DNA of 15,571 nucleotides, from NCBI GenBank assembly GCA_003132905.1, contig PKZC01000415.1, positions 1 through 15,571 of the forward strand, given 5' to 3'. Position numbers and translations under genes: made by a program. Shown in pieces: positions 7,413 through 14,596 of this stretch; the stretch's first letter is position 1, and each line of letters opens with the position of its first letter. The notes under the pieces were generated by a model. It made no database searches, was not told where the DNA came from, and saw nothing but the letters and a program-made list of their open reading frames with translations. Source of the stretch: Bryobacterales bacterium (GTDB lineage: Bacteria; Acidobacteriota; Terriglobia; Bryobacterales; Bryobacteraceae).

Positions 7413-9185
7413 CTAAACAGGAACGCCGGCCAGCCGGGCGATGGCCAACGCGTTGCTTTCGGTTGTCACTCCAGGCTTGAGACGATAATCGAAATCCATG
7501 GGATCCCCGTCCATCCTTGAACCCATGTGGACATTAACGGCACCCGCCATTTCCGTCAGTGCCAGGTCATGAGTGGATAAAACGCCGATGGCCCCTTGGT
7601 TCACGAGTGTGCGAACCACGGCTTCCGCTGCGACTCGCCGGTCGCGCGAATTGGTGCCGCTGAAGATTTCATCCACCAGGAATAGCACGGGGCGGTTGGG
7701 ATCCACCGACTGGATGGCCTGCCGCAGCCGGTCTACCTCGGCCAAGAACTTTGATTTGCCGTTCAGCAAAGAATCCACCACGGAGAGTGAAGCGAAAATC
7801 GAAAGGCCCGAGAGTCGAAGGCTGCGAGCCCGCACAGGAGCGCCGGCAAACGCGAGCACGGCGTTCAATCCGACGGCTCGGAGCAGCGTGCTTTTTCCCG
7901 ACATATTGGATCCGCTGACGATGTAGAAAGGAGCCTCGCGGTCGAGATCGATGTCGTTTGTGACACAGGAAGCTTGCGGAAGAAGGGGATGGCCCAGGCC
8001 GCGCGCTTGAAAACAGGCGGCGTTGCCTGACAATTCGGGGAACGTATTGTCGGGATTTTCGTAACCGTAGGCGGCGAGTGCATTCAAGGCTTCGAATTCG
8101 GCCCAGGCTTCGAGCCACGATGTGAGCGCCTGGCCGTGTTTGCCGCGCCATCGCTCGATTGCCATGCAGAGTTGCGTGCCGCCCAAGAGCGCCAGCAAAG
8201 GACCGTAGAAAAGTTCTTTGTTACGCAATTCCAGCAGATGAAGCAAGCGCTCCAGCTTTCGAATGGATCGAGAACCAGATCGAACTTGCTGGGAGATGTG
8301 GCGCAGCTTGGCGGATTGAAATCGCTCTTGTTCGAGAAGCTGAAGCCCATCCCGCAGAATGGCGGTTTCAAAGGCGATGGGACGCACCCGGTCCGCGATT
8401 CGATTGACGCGGCTGCGGTAGTGAAGGCCGACGGCGGCGTGGAAAGCGATCAGAGGAGAAATCCAGGTTGCGACTTGAATCCAAGGAATGAGGCCCAGGA
8501 AGCCGCCGGCCACGATGCCCACAACCAGCGCGGACGTGACGGCAGCGATCACCGGCAGAGGGCGGGGGTAGGAAAGCCGTGGAGAATTTAGCCAGTCCTG
8601 GAACGTGTCGTGATGCGACTCGAGGAAGTCGTACTCGCCGAGCGTTGCCACTTTTTCGCGAAGGGCGGTGTTTCCACGGAGTTCGCTGACGGCTTGCTGT
8701 CGCAAGAGGGTCTCGTCGAGGGAAGGAGTTGCGAGCAGATAATTTGCAAGTCCGCGGCGGCCGAGGGAGGTTCGCGTAGTACACAGCAGTTGGAAGAGAG
8801 AGCCTTCACCCAAGACGTTCAAATCAGCGGCGTAGACGTGATTGGGATCGCTGAATTCTTCGCCTTTAAATGCAGAGCGAGCCCAATTTCCATTGATTCG
8901 CTCAATGGCGCAATCGTAGAAGCGCTTGAGTCGCCACATGCGAGATTGGCTTTGGCGAGCCCGCTGGAGACGCCGGAGAGAGGCGGCGGCGAGGGGAATC
9001 GGCAGCGGGGTCCACAGAAAAGAAAGCTGCCCGCGAATGGCGTAAAGGCTAAGGGCTAAGAACAGGGCGCCGGCGACGGCGAGAAGGCTGGCAGCGAACG
9101 CGTGGGGCCAGCGGAGCTGGGCGATGGCGGCTTGGAGCTCGGCTACACGGCGTTCATAATGGACCAAAATCTCTTGGAGCGTCAC
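7413..9185 (-). CDS. Membrane-anchored MutS-family ATPase
   Basis: This encodes 590 residues from the GTG at 9185; an in-frame TTG at 9227 would add 14 residues (MRQPRGYHVIHYIS) but has no ribosome binding site. The C-terminal third is a MutS domain V ATPase: Walker A GSNMSGKST at 425-433, Walker B VLFLVDE with Asp505/Glu506, then the IFSGTNSRDR signature and a later STHD segment. The mismatch-reading domain I of canonical MutS is absent. Instead there are two hydrophobic helices near residues 29-50 and 53-70 and a second pair near 212-255. Proteins of this shape are usually annotated as MutS-like and are not known to repair mismatches; a membrane-linked role in DNA or RNA handling is only a guess. 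It is the first gene of a minus-strand operon with hslR. Confidence 0.85.
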   Translation of the reverse strand: MTLQEILVHYERRVAELQAAIAQLRWPHAFAASLLAVAGALFLALSLYAIRGQLSFLWTPLPIPLAAASLRRLQRARQSQSRMWRLKRFYDCAIERINGNWARSAFKGEEFSDPNHVYAADLNVLGEGSLFQLLCTTRTSLGRRGLANYLLATPSLDETLLRQQAVSELRGNTALREKVATLGEYDFLESHHDTFQDWLNSPRLSYPRPLPVIAAVTSALVVGIVAGGFLGLIPWIQVATWISPLIAFHAAVGLHYRSRVNRIADRVRPIAFETAILRDGLQLLEQERFQSAKLRHISQQVRSGSRSIRKLERLLHLLELRNKELFYGPLLALLGGTQLCMAIERWRGKHGQALTSWLEAWAEFEALNALAAYGYENPDNTFPELSGNAACFQARGLGHPLLPQASCVTNDIDLDREAPFYIVSGSNMSGKSTLLRAVGLNAVLAFAGAPVRARSLRLSGLSIFASLSVVDSLLNGKSKFLAEVDRLRQAIQSVDPNRPVLFLVDEIFSGTNSRDRRVAAEAVVRTLVNQGAIGVLSTHDLALTEMAGAVNVHMGSRMDGDPMDFDYRLKPGVTTESNALAIARLAGVPV

Positions 9186-9205
9186 AGAAATGTAATGAAT
9201 AACAT
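9182..9205 (-). other. Seven-codon mini-ORF coupled to the MutS-like start
   Basis: On the minus strand, GAGAGG (9216-9211) lies 5 bases before an ATG at 9205. That ATG opens a short frame, MLFITFL, which ends at TGA 9184-9182. The stop overlaps the proposed GTG start of the MutS-like gene (9185-9183) in the arrangement GTGA. The layout would let ribosomes that finish the leader re-start on the GTG, which itself has no Shine-Dalgarno sequence. A 7-codon frame can arise by chance, so this is a suggestion from arrangement only. Confidence 0.35.
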
Positions 9206-9226
9206 GATAACCTCTCGGTTGCCTCA

Positions 9227-9240
9227 AACATTTTAATGTT
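9227..9240. promoter_or_regulatory. 14-base palindrome in divergent promoter region
   Basis: AACATT-TT-AATGTT is a perfect 6+6 inverted repeat with a 2-base centre. It sits between the probable starts of the divergent MutS-like (9185, minus) and GH-like (9260, plus) genes. It may be a repressor or activator site acting on both promoters. Its A+T richness also makes it a candidate for promoter -10 sequence on either strand. Confidence 0.4.
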
Positions 9241-9259
9241 GTGCCGAAGAGCTCTCTCT

Positions 9260-11533
9260 ATGACACGCCTCGTCCGCTTGTTCCTGGTCTTGACCCCTTT
9301 TGTTGTTTCCACTGCCATGTTCGGGCAAAAGATCACCGAAGCGAGCGGCGTGACCATTGGAGTAACGAACGCGGGCGCTTTCAACATCCAGGGGGGCGAC
9401 GCGGCCTGGACGTATTCGGGAAGCATTCCAGGACATGTGACCAACGTCGCGGGGCCGGCCGAAGGATTCGACAGCAATCAGGTCTCAACCAATGGGGCGT
9501 TTGACGAATTTACGGTCGATTATTCGGACCCGGAGGGACAGCCCTGGCGCATGCAAGTGCGTGCCTATCGCGCTTTACCATCGGCCACTATTTCGTTTAG
9601 TCCCCTGGTCGCGGTGCAGAACAAACGGCCCTATGCGATCCTCAACCAGTTCCCCATCACGCCGCATCATTTTGCCAATGCCGGCTGGAACCGGATGTTC
9701 GGATTAGTGGGCTGGCTGCAACAAGACAGCGCGTGGCTATTCTTCGACGATCAATATGGCGCGTCCATTCTGTCGGCTGCATCGAAGCCGCTTTCGGAAC
9801 GGCAAGCGTGGGTTTCCAACGGGACTGCGAATGGCGTTATCGCACTCCAGATTGATGGAAGCAATCCCACTCTGCCTGCCGGCGACGTTTATAGCCACCT
9901 GATCACATTCGACCGGGGGATCGGCAAGACGTTCAGCACCTGGGGATCGACGCTGCGGAACATTGACGGCAGGCCGATCACCGGCAATCAATCGGACATC
10001 AGTATGTATATGCCGATGCTGTCCACCGATGCCGGCGCGGCCTACTATTACGCCTTTGACGACGCGTTGGGCTATGAAGGAACGTTGCGGGCGGCGATTG
10101 CTTCCGCCAAGACGGTGGGCATTCCATTCGGGCTGATTCATTTCGACAGCTGGTGGTATTTAAAGGGCGGCAATTGCCAGGACACGACCAACTCATCGGA
10201 TGCGTCATGGAAGAACACCGGGAATGGCGCGTGGAAGTATGTGGTCGATCCTGCGCTTTTCCAGCCCAAGAACCCCAACGATTTGGAAGAGGGTTTCGTT
10301 CAGAACCTGGGACCAGGGATGGCCCACGGGCGCTGGGTGGATCCTTGCAGTCCTTATCGTCTGCCGGTGCTCGACAGTTCCAGGAAAGTGCGGTCCAGCG
10401 ATATTGTTTCCGGCAACGTCGTGATCGATCGGCATACCTGGGCGCGCATCGCACACACGCTGAAGCAAAGCGGCATGGTAATTTTCGAGCCTGACTTCCT
10501 GGCGACGTTGGCCCACGCCGCCAATACGTTTGATGATGAGAAATTTCTCAACAGAATGGCAGCGGCGATGGGAGCGCAGGGCATCGACCTGCAGTACTGC
10601 ATGCCAGGGGCGCGGCACATCCTACAAGCCTTCAAATATCCCCGCGTCCACACCATTCGCGTAAGTGGCGACCGTTTTGGGTGGAATCACTGGGATGAGG
10701 AAATGTATGGCTCTATCCTTCTCAACGCGGGAAGCCTCTGGCCGACGGTGGACAACTTCCGGACCACCGAAGGGCGCAACCTGCTGCTGGCGGTACTGAG
10801 CGCCGGGCCGCTGGCGTTGTCCGATCCGATTGGCACGTTTGTTCCGATCAATGAGGCTATACGAAGCGACGGACTGATCCTGAAGCCGGATGCATCGCTG
10901 GTTCCCACCGACGCTAGCTTTGTGGCTGAGGCTGCGGCCATGGAGCAATACTATGGCATCAACGGAGCAACGGCGTCCAATGCAGGAAACAAAGCCCTGC
11001 TGATTCAGCCCCCGCTGATCGCGCACACCTACTCCGACTTCGGATCCACAAAGCTGGAGTATGTCTTCGCCTACAGCCGCGACGTCAATACGCCCGCGGC
11101 GGTGACTATTTTGCCGCAGGATCTCGGATTCACGGGCGACGTATATGTTTACGACTACTTCGGCAAAACGGGATGGAGGCAGCCTTCGGCCCAGGCGATT
11201 GCCAAGACCGTCGACAGCCAAGGTTCGTACTTTGTGATCGCTCCCGTGGGGGCTTCCGGAATGGCGTTTCTGGGCGATTTATCCAAGTTCGTGCCAGCCA
11301 GCCAGCAGCGTGTGCCAAGCTTGTCGGATAACGGGACCATCACCGCTACCTTGAGTTTTATTCCGGGCGAACAGGTGCGGATCTCGATTTTCGCGACATC
11401 CGTACCCGCAATTTCGGCGGACGGAGCCACCGTGACTGCGCCGGTTCTTGACTCGAGCACCGGCTTATACCAGGTGATGGTTTCGCCGGGGCAGAATAGA
11501 CAGGCGACCATTCAAATCGCGCCGGGCAAATAG
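9260..11533 (+). CDS. Secreted protein resembling clan GH-D glycoside hydrolases
   Basis: This encodes 757 residues from the ATG at 9260, which begins a clean signal peptide (MTRLVRLFLVLTPFVVSTAMFGQ). An in-frame ATG at 9236 would add MLCRRALS and crowd the divergent gene. The N-terminal 250 residues look like a beta-sandwich. From about residue 270 the sequence reads like a TIM barrel: FGLIHFDSWWY near 295, VIFEPDFL with Asp412, and VSGDRFGWNHW with Asp471. These are followed by SAGPLALSD near 515, which recalls the GGPLALSD-type segment of alpha-galactosidase and raffinose synthase relatives. By position Asp412 would be the nucleophile and Asp471 the acid/base; this is inferred, not shown. 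The last 100 residues form a beta-rich C-terminal domain. The substrate is unknown; an alpha-linked sugar is a reasonable guess. It could instead be a non-catalytic relative. Confidence 0.6.
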   Translation: MTRLVRLFLVLTPFVVSTAMFGQKITEASGVTIGVTNAGAFNIQGGDAAWTYSGSIPGHVTNVAGPAEGFDSNQVSTNGAFDEFTVDYSDPEGQPWRMQVRAYRALPSATISFSPLVAVQNKRPYAILNQFPITPHHFANAGWNRMFGLVGWLQQDSAWLFFDDQYGASILSAASKPLSERQAWVSNGTANGVIALQIDGSNPTLPAGDVYSHLITFDRGIGKTFSTWGSTLRNIDGRPITGNQSDISMYMPMLSTDAGAAYYYAFDDALGYEGTLRAAIASAKTVGIPFGLIHFDSWWYLKGGNCQDTTNSSDASWKNTGNGAWKYVVDPALFQPKNPNDLEEGFVQNLGPGMAHGRWVDPCSPYRLPVLDSSRKVRSSDIVSGNVVIDRHTWARIAHTLKQSGMVIFEPDFLATLAHAANTFDDEKFLNRMAAAMGAQGIDLQYCMPGARHILQAFKYPRVHTIRVSGDRFGWNHWDEEMYGSILLNAGSLWPTVDNFRTTEGRNLLLAVLSAGPLALSDPIGTFVPINEAIRSDGLILKPDASLVPTDASFVAEAAAMEQYYGINGATASNAGNKALLIQPPLIAHTYSDFGSTKLEYVFAYSRDVNTPAAVTILPQDLGFTGDVYVYDYFGKTGWRQPSAQAIAKTVDSQGSYFVIAPVGASGMAFLGDLSKFVPASQQRVPSLSDNGTITATLSFIPGEQVRISIFATSVPAISADGATVTAPVLDSSTGLYQVMVSPGQNRQATIQIAPGK

Positions 11534-11556
11534 TGTTGCGCTCCACGTACAACCGT

Positions 11557-12048
11557 TCAATCCGCCAGATAAAGCTCCATGTAGACATCGGCGCGCGCGT
11601 ATGGAGAGGGCACGATGCGCTCGGCAGGAACATGTCGAAAGCCCACCGATTCGTAAAGACGAATCGCTCCCACGAGTGTTTTATTGGTTTCAAGATAGAG
11701 CCGATGGGCTCCCATAGCGCGAGCTTCGGAAATCGCTTTCTCGAGCAGCTGACGGCCGATGCCAGTGCGCCGCATCGATTCGGTGACGGCCATTTTGGCG
11801 ACCTCAAACTCACCCGGACCCATCGCCAGCAGAGCGCAGCAGCCAATCGCCTGGCCGTTGCGGTCCGCCAGGAAGATTCTGCCGCCAGTATCTAAAATGG
11901 TCGCCTGAGGATTGGCCAACAAAACTTTCTCCTTGGGCTCCAGAGCGAAGTAACGGACGATCCACTCTTCATTGAGCCTTCGAAAGTCAGCTTCATCCGC
12001 GGGCCTGAATTCACGGATGGTCACTTCTGTTCCCGGTGTGGTGGTCAT
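11557..12048 (-). CDS. GNAT family N-acetyltransferase
   Basis: This encodes 163 residues from the ATG at 12048, which has GGAG just 3 bases upstream; a GTG at 12057 would add three residues and lacks a site. The protein has the GNAT acetyl-CoA fold. An N-terminal IREFRPADEADF opens the domain, followed by strands around 57-62 and 67-75, motif A MAVTESMRRTGIGRQLLEKA with the R-x-x-G-x-G pyrophosphate loop at 93-98, and motif B LYLETN...AIRLYESVGF. It would transfer an acetyl group to an amine of unknown identity (small molecule, peptide or protein). It is convergent with the GH-like gene (23 bases between stops) and divergent from the LysR gene, which may control it. Confidence 0.92.
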   Translation of the reverse strand: MTTTPGTEVTIREFRPADEADFRRLNEEWIVRYFALEPKEKVLLANPQATILDTGGRIFLADRNGQAIGCCALLAMGPGEFEVAKMAVTESMRRTGIGRQLLEKAISEARAMGAHRLYLETNKTLVGAIRLYESVGFRHVPAERIVPSPYARADVYMELYLAD

Positions 12049-12075
12049 ATTCTCCACGATATCGGCGGGGCGATT

Positions 12076-12090
12076 CCTATGTCCAATAGG
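12076..12090. promoter_or_regulatory. CCTAT-N5-ATAGG dyad upstream of lysR-type gene
   Basis: This is a perfect inverted repeat (CCTAT gtcca ATAGG) in the 71 bases between the divergent GNAT and LysR genes. It shares the CTAT/ATAG half-site with the second dyad at 12101-12115. The 5-base spacing differs from the usual LysR-type box, so it may be an accessory or activation-type site for the same regulator. Confidence 0.4.
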
Positions 12091-12100
12091 TAGAAGGTGT

Positions 12101-12115
12101 CTATTTATATGATAG
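12101..12115. promoter_or_regulatory. Candidate LysR-type box, CTAT-N7-ATAG
   Basis: CTAT at 12101-12104 and ATAG at 12112-12115 form a 15-base dyad with the T-N11-A core (T12102, A12114) expected for LysR-type regulators; the spacing equals that of the ATAC-N7-GTAT boxes of BenM/CatM. It overlaps the immediate upstream region of the LysR gene, starting 19 bases before its ATG, so bound protein would block its own expression. It also overlaps the GAGG that would be the gene's Shine-Dalgarno sequence. Confidence 0.45.
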
Positions 12116-12119
12116 AGGT

Positions 12120-13013
12120 ATGAGTGAAGAGATCGAGTTTCGTCATCTGCGGTATTTCCTGGCGGTGGCGGAGACGCTGCACTTCAGCAAGGCGGCGCAG
12201 ATGCTGGGGATCGCGCAGCCGCCTTTGAGCCAGCAGATCAAGCGGCTGGAACAACTGGTGGGTCACCGGCTGTTTGACCGGACGACGCGCGGCGTGAAGC
12301 TGACACTGGCCGGCCAACTTCTAGCCGAGCGAGCGCGGAGCACCATCGAAAAAGTTCAGGACGACTTGGCGCAGGTGCGGCGGCTGGGGCGCGGAGAGGA
12401 AGGGACGCTCCGGGTTGGTTTCAGCGGTTCGGTGATGTTTACCGATCTTCCGGCGGCGATTGAGAGTTACCGTCGCAGGTACCCAAAGGTTGAGCTTCGC
12501 TTGAGCGAACTGAGCACCGCCGCGCAGATTTCGGCCCTGCGAATGGGAACGCTCGATCTGGCGTTTCTGCGGGATGGAGATGCGACGGAGGGGATCGAGA
12601 TCAGCACAGTTTTTGAAGAGCGCTACGTTGCGGTGTTGCCGGTGGCGCATAAACTGGCGGGCAAACGATGGCTACGCGTGCGGGATTTACGGAGCGAGCC
12701 GTTTATCCTTTTTGCGCGCCGCATGGGGCCGCTGGCTTTCGACAGAACGATCGCCTGCTGTGAACGGGATGGATTCCGGCCGAACATCGTGCAGGATGCG
12801 CCGCAGTGGCCGACGCTGGTTCGCCTGGTGGCTGCGGGGCTAGGAGTTTCTCTGGCTCCGGCCTGCGTGGCGACAGTGGCGATACCGGGAGCGATCTATC
12901 GCGAAGTGCGGGGAACGTGCAGGACGACGGTGGATCTTGGGATTAAGGCTGGATCGGCGATGACGCTGGCGCGGAACTTTATCGAGATCGCTCGGGAGCG
13001 TTTAGCGAAATAG
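12120..13013 (+). CDS. LysR-type transcriptional regulator
   Basis: This encodes 297 residues. The N-terminal winged helix-turn-helix covers about 6-65 (RHLRYFLAVAETLHFSKAAQ, then PPLSQQIKRLE and LFDRTTRGVKLT). A linker helix follows, and then a periplasmic-binding-protein-like effector domain from about 92 to 295. The N-terminus is closest in style to the BenM/CatM/AlsR group, but the effector cannot be inferred. It would act as a tetramer on DNA near its own gene. GAGG at 12115-12118 is only 1 base from the ATG, too near for normal use. A 4-codon frame, M-I-E-V, beginning at 12109 ends in a TGA that overlaps this ATG, so start-up may depend on coupling or on a nearly leaderless transcript. 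The divergent GNAT gene is the likeliest target besides itself. Confidence 0.94.
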   Translation: MSEEIEFRHLRYFLAVAETLHFSKAAQMLGIAQPPLSQQIKRLEQLVGHRLFDRTTRGVKLTLAGQLLAERARSTIEKVQDDLAQVRRLGRGEEGTLRVGFSGSVMFTDLPAAIESYRRRYPKVELRLSELSTAAQISALRMGTLDLAFLRDGDATEGIEISTVFEERYVAVLPVAHKLAGKRWLRVRDLRSEPFILFARRMGPLAFDRTIACCERDGFRPNIVQDAPQWPTLVRLVAAGLGVSLAPACVATVAIPGAIYREVRGTCRTTVDLGIKAGSAMTLARNFIEIARERLAK

Positions 13014-13020
13014 TTGGGGA

Positions 13021-13221
13021 CTAGGCGGTGACTTCCACGTAGTCGACTGAAGAATGGGGTTCGGGTATTGGCTCGCCGACTTCACGCATCGCTTCGAAGT
13101 GAGCGGCCAAGGCGTCCTGGAAGTTGCTGCGCGTGTCTTCCGGCGTATCGCCGGCGGCGGCGCAACCGGGAACGTCCGGTGAAAAGGCGGAGTAACCGGC
13201 AACAACATACTTGACTAACCA
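13021..13221 (-). pseudogene. Start-less HicB-like antitoxin remnant
   Basis: On the minus strand, the frame closing at TAG (13023-13021) encodes 66 residues. It includes VKYVVAGYSAFSPDVPG, then CAAAGDTPEDTRSNFQDAL, then a C-terminal HFEAMREVGEPIPEP and VDYVEV. This is the HicB antitoxin fold pattern (type II toxin-antitoxin; short partial RNase H-like domain). There is no ATG, GTG or TTG between the upstream in-frame TAG (13224-13222) and the conserved region. The usual loop between the first strand (KYVV) and GYSAF also looks about six residues short. No hicA toxin gene is found on either side. It is best read as a decayed or truncated copy cut near 13.22 kb; a sequencing frameshift is an alternative. 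Confidence 0.7.
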
Positions 13222-13262
13222 CTACCCAAAAGAGGACCATGTAGATGCATAGCAAATTCCTT

Positions 13263-13268
13263 AGGAGG
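13263..13268 (+). promoter_or_regulatory. Strong Shine-Dalgarno site that sets the orphan gene's start
   Basis: AGGAGG lies 6 bases before the ATG at 13275. It marks that codon as the start in preference to the ATG at 13245, which has no site and would add ten residues (MHSKFLRRIF). Confidence 0.8.
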
Positions 13269-13274
13269 ATCTTC

Positions 13275-14594
13275 ATGGCCGACGAAATTCCTACACCTAC
13301 AAAGGTGGTCTATCTGCTGTTTGAATTCGTCGCCCTTGGGTGCGCTCTTGAGGCTATACCTGCGTTCGAACATGGATCAGTTCGGTTGGGGGTAATGCTG
13401 CTCTTTCTGGCGGCGATCTTCTTGGTTATTGGCCTCACAATAGCTTTAAAAGTGGCATGGGCAGTTGGTGCAGTCAAAAAGGTATGGGGGAAATTGCCAT
13501 CGCAAAGAGCACTGGCGGGTGCGCTCAAAGATAATGCCGAATTGAGGACACGTCTAGCTAGCGTGCAGCCCACGCCCGAGGTACAGGAACGGAATGCAAT
13601 ACCCCTGGCCCCGAACACGGCTCCAAGCATCCGTGTTGACTATGTCGCGGGTTTGCCCGAGAAGCTGATTCTTAAGAATGACAAAGCCTCGGTCGGACTA
13701 GTCCGTAGAATCAGCAATCTCGTTTCGACAGAGCTATACCAGAGCGAATATGAATTGGGCATCTATCCGCGCACGCTGCCGCCAATTGATTCAAGCAATC
13801 CAATAGAATGCACCCTGAGTGTCCATAGTCCTGAAACGAGCTTTACCAGTTCACTGAAAGATGTCTTGGGGAAATCCACCCTCGAATCGGTGGATGAGGT
13901 CGTGATTGACTACGACGATGATGTCGGCAATGAGTTCTCGCGGCGCTTTGTCTTGACCAAAAGCGGTAACACTGTAGCCTGGATACCTGATCCAGTTGTC
14001 CTGAGAGGACAGACCCGCTCCCAAACCCCAGAAGCCGACAGTCTGGCCGTGTTGCGTTTAAGACTGGCCCAGGCAGATGCGTATCCTAACGAGCATGAGG
14101 CCGCACAGCAATATGCGAAGCAATTGACAGAGGAGCGAAGAGAGAAGGATGAACTTGAAAGACAACACGCAGAATTCGTAGCGAGGGCGAAAGCAGACTT
14201 GCCTACGATAGGTCAATTGAAGCTCCTAGCCGCAGAAGCTGAGCGTCTTTGGAATCAACTGAGGGAGATCGATCAGACATTGAGGTTGGAGAATAAAGGC
14301 GATCTGTGGCTCTATCCACTTGAAGTAAATTTTCCAGCAGAAGGTGAGCCACGATATTGGTATCACAGTTCGATGTTACGGTTTCAGCACGTCTACCGTG
14401 AACATGTGTCACAAGTGATGATGCTTTCGCTTACTGACTTCAAAACAGAAATACTCAAGCATCGAATTCCAACCAACGGAATAAACCGTCTCCAATTAAT
14501 CGATGCAATGAGGGAACATCGGAATGCTTTATTAGCGCGAGTCGATGAGCTTATAACGCCATTCATCGGCAGTCAGCCTGGGAAGAAGACATGA
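13275..14594 (+). CDS. Orphan protein with two membrane helices and a coiled coil
   Basis: This encodes 439 residues from the ATG with an AGGAGG site; I do not recognise the family. Two hydrophobic helices lie at about 11-30 (KVVYLLFEFVALGCALEAIP) and 38-64 (starting LGVMLLFLAAIFLVIGL), with few residues between them, so both termini probably face the cytoplasm. A soluble region from about 70 to 250 contains a likely beta-rich domain (IECTLSVHSPETSFTSSLK, then VDEVVIDYDDDVGNEFSRRF). A charged helix-rich segment at about 255-345 (QLTEERREKDELERQHAEF) looks like a coiled coil. The C-terminus is basic (PGKKT). GC content and codon choice (AGA, ATA, CTT) differ from the genes to the left, which suggests horizontal acquisition. 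The stop is 2 bases from the stop of a convergent small gene. Confidence 0.75.
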   Translation: MADEIPTPTKVVYLLFEFVALGCALEAIPAFEHGSVRLGVMLLFLAAIFLVIGLTIALKVAWAVGAVKKVWGKLPSQRALAGALKDNAELRTRLASVQPTPEVQERNAIPLAPNTAPSIRVDYVAGLPEKLILKNDKASVGLVRRISNLVSTELYQSEYELGIYPRTLPPIDSSNPIECTLSVHSPETSFTSSLKDVLGKSTLESVDEVVIDYDDDVGNEFSRRFVLTKSGNTVAWIPDPVVLRGQTRSQTPEADSLAVLRLRLAQADAYPNEHEAAQQYAKQLTEERREKDELERQHAEFVARAKADLPTIGQLKLLAAEAERLWNQLREIDQTLRLENKGDLWLYPLEVNFPAEGEPRYWYHSSMLRFQHVYREHVSQVMMLSLTDFKTEILKHRIPTNGINRLQLIDAMREHRNALLARVDELITPFIGSQPGKKT

Positions 14595-14596
14595 TT

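Noticed and set aside
10622..11221. Minus-strand open frame of 199 codons inside the GH-like gene
   Set aside because: It is a shadow frame with no motif or ribosome binding site; the plus frame has a signal peptide and continuous domain structure.
11534..11556. Search for a shared terminator between convergent GH-like and GNAT genes
   Set aside because: No stem followed by a T-run is present in the 23 bases.
13082..13276. Minus-strand frame of 64 codons beginning MKILLRNLLCIYMVLF
   Set aside because: It is one frame off the HicB-like sequence over most of its length and its arginine-rich end is the shifted reading of that gene. It could preserve a frameshifted HicB N-terminus, but no HicB-like residues are visible in it.
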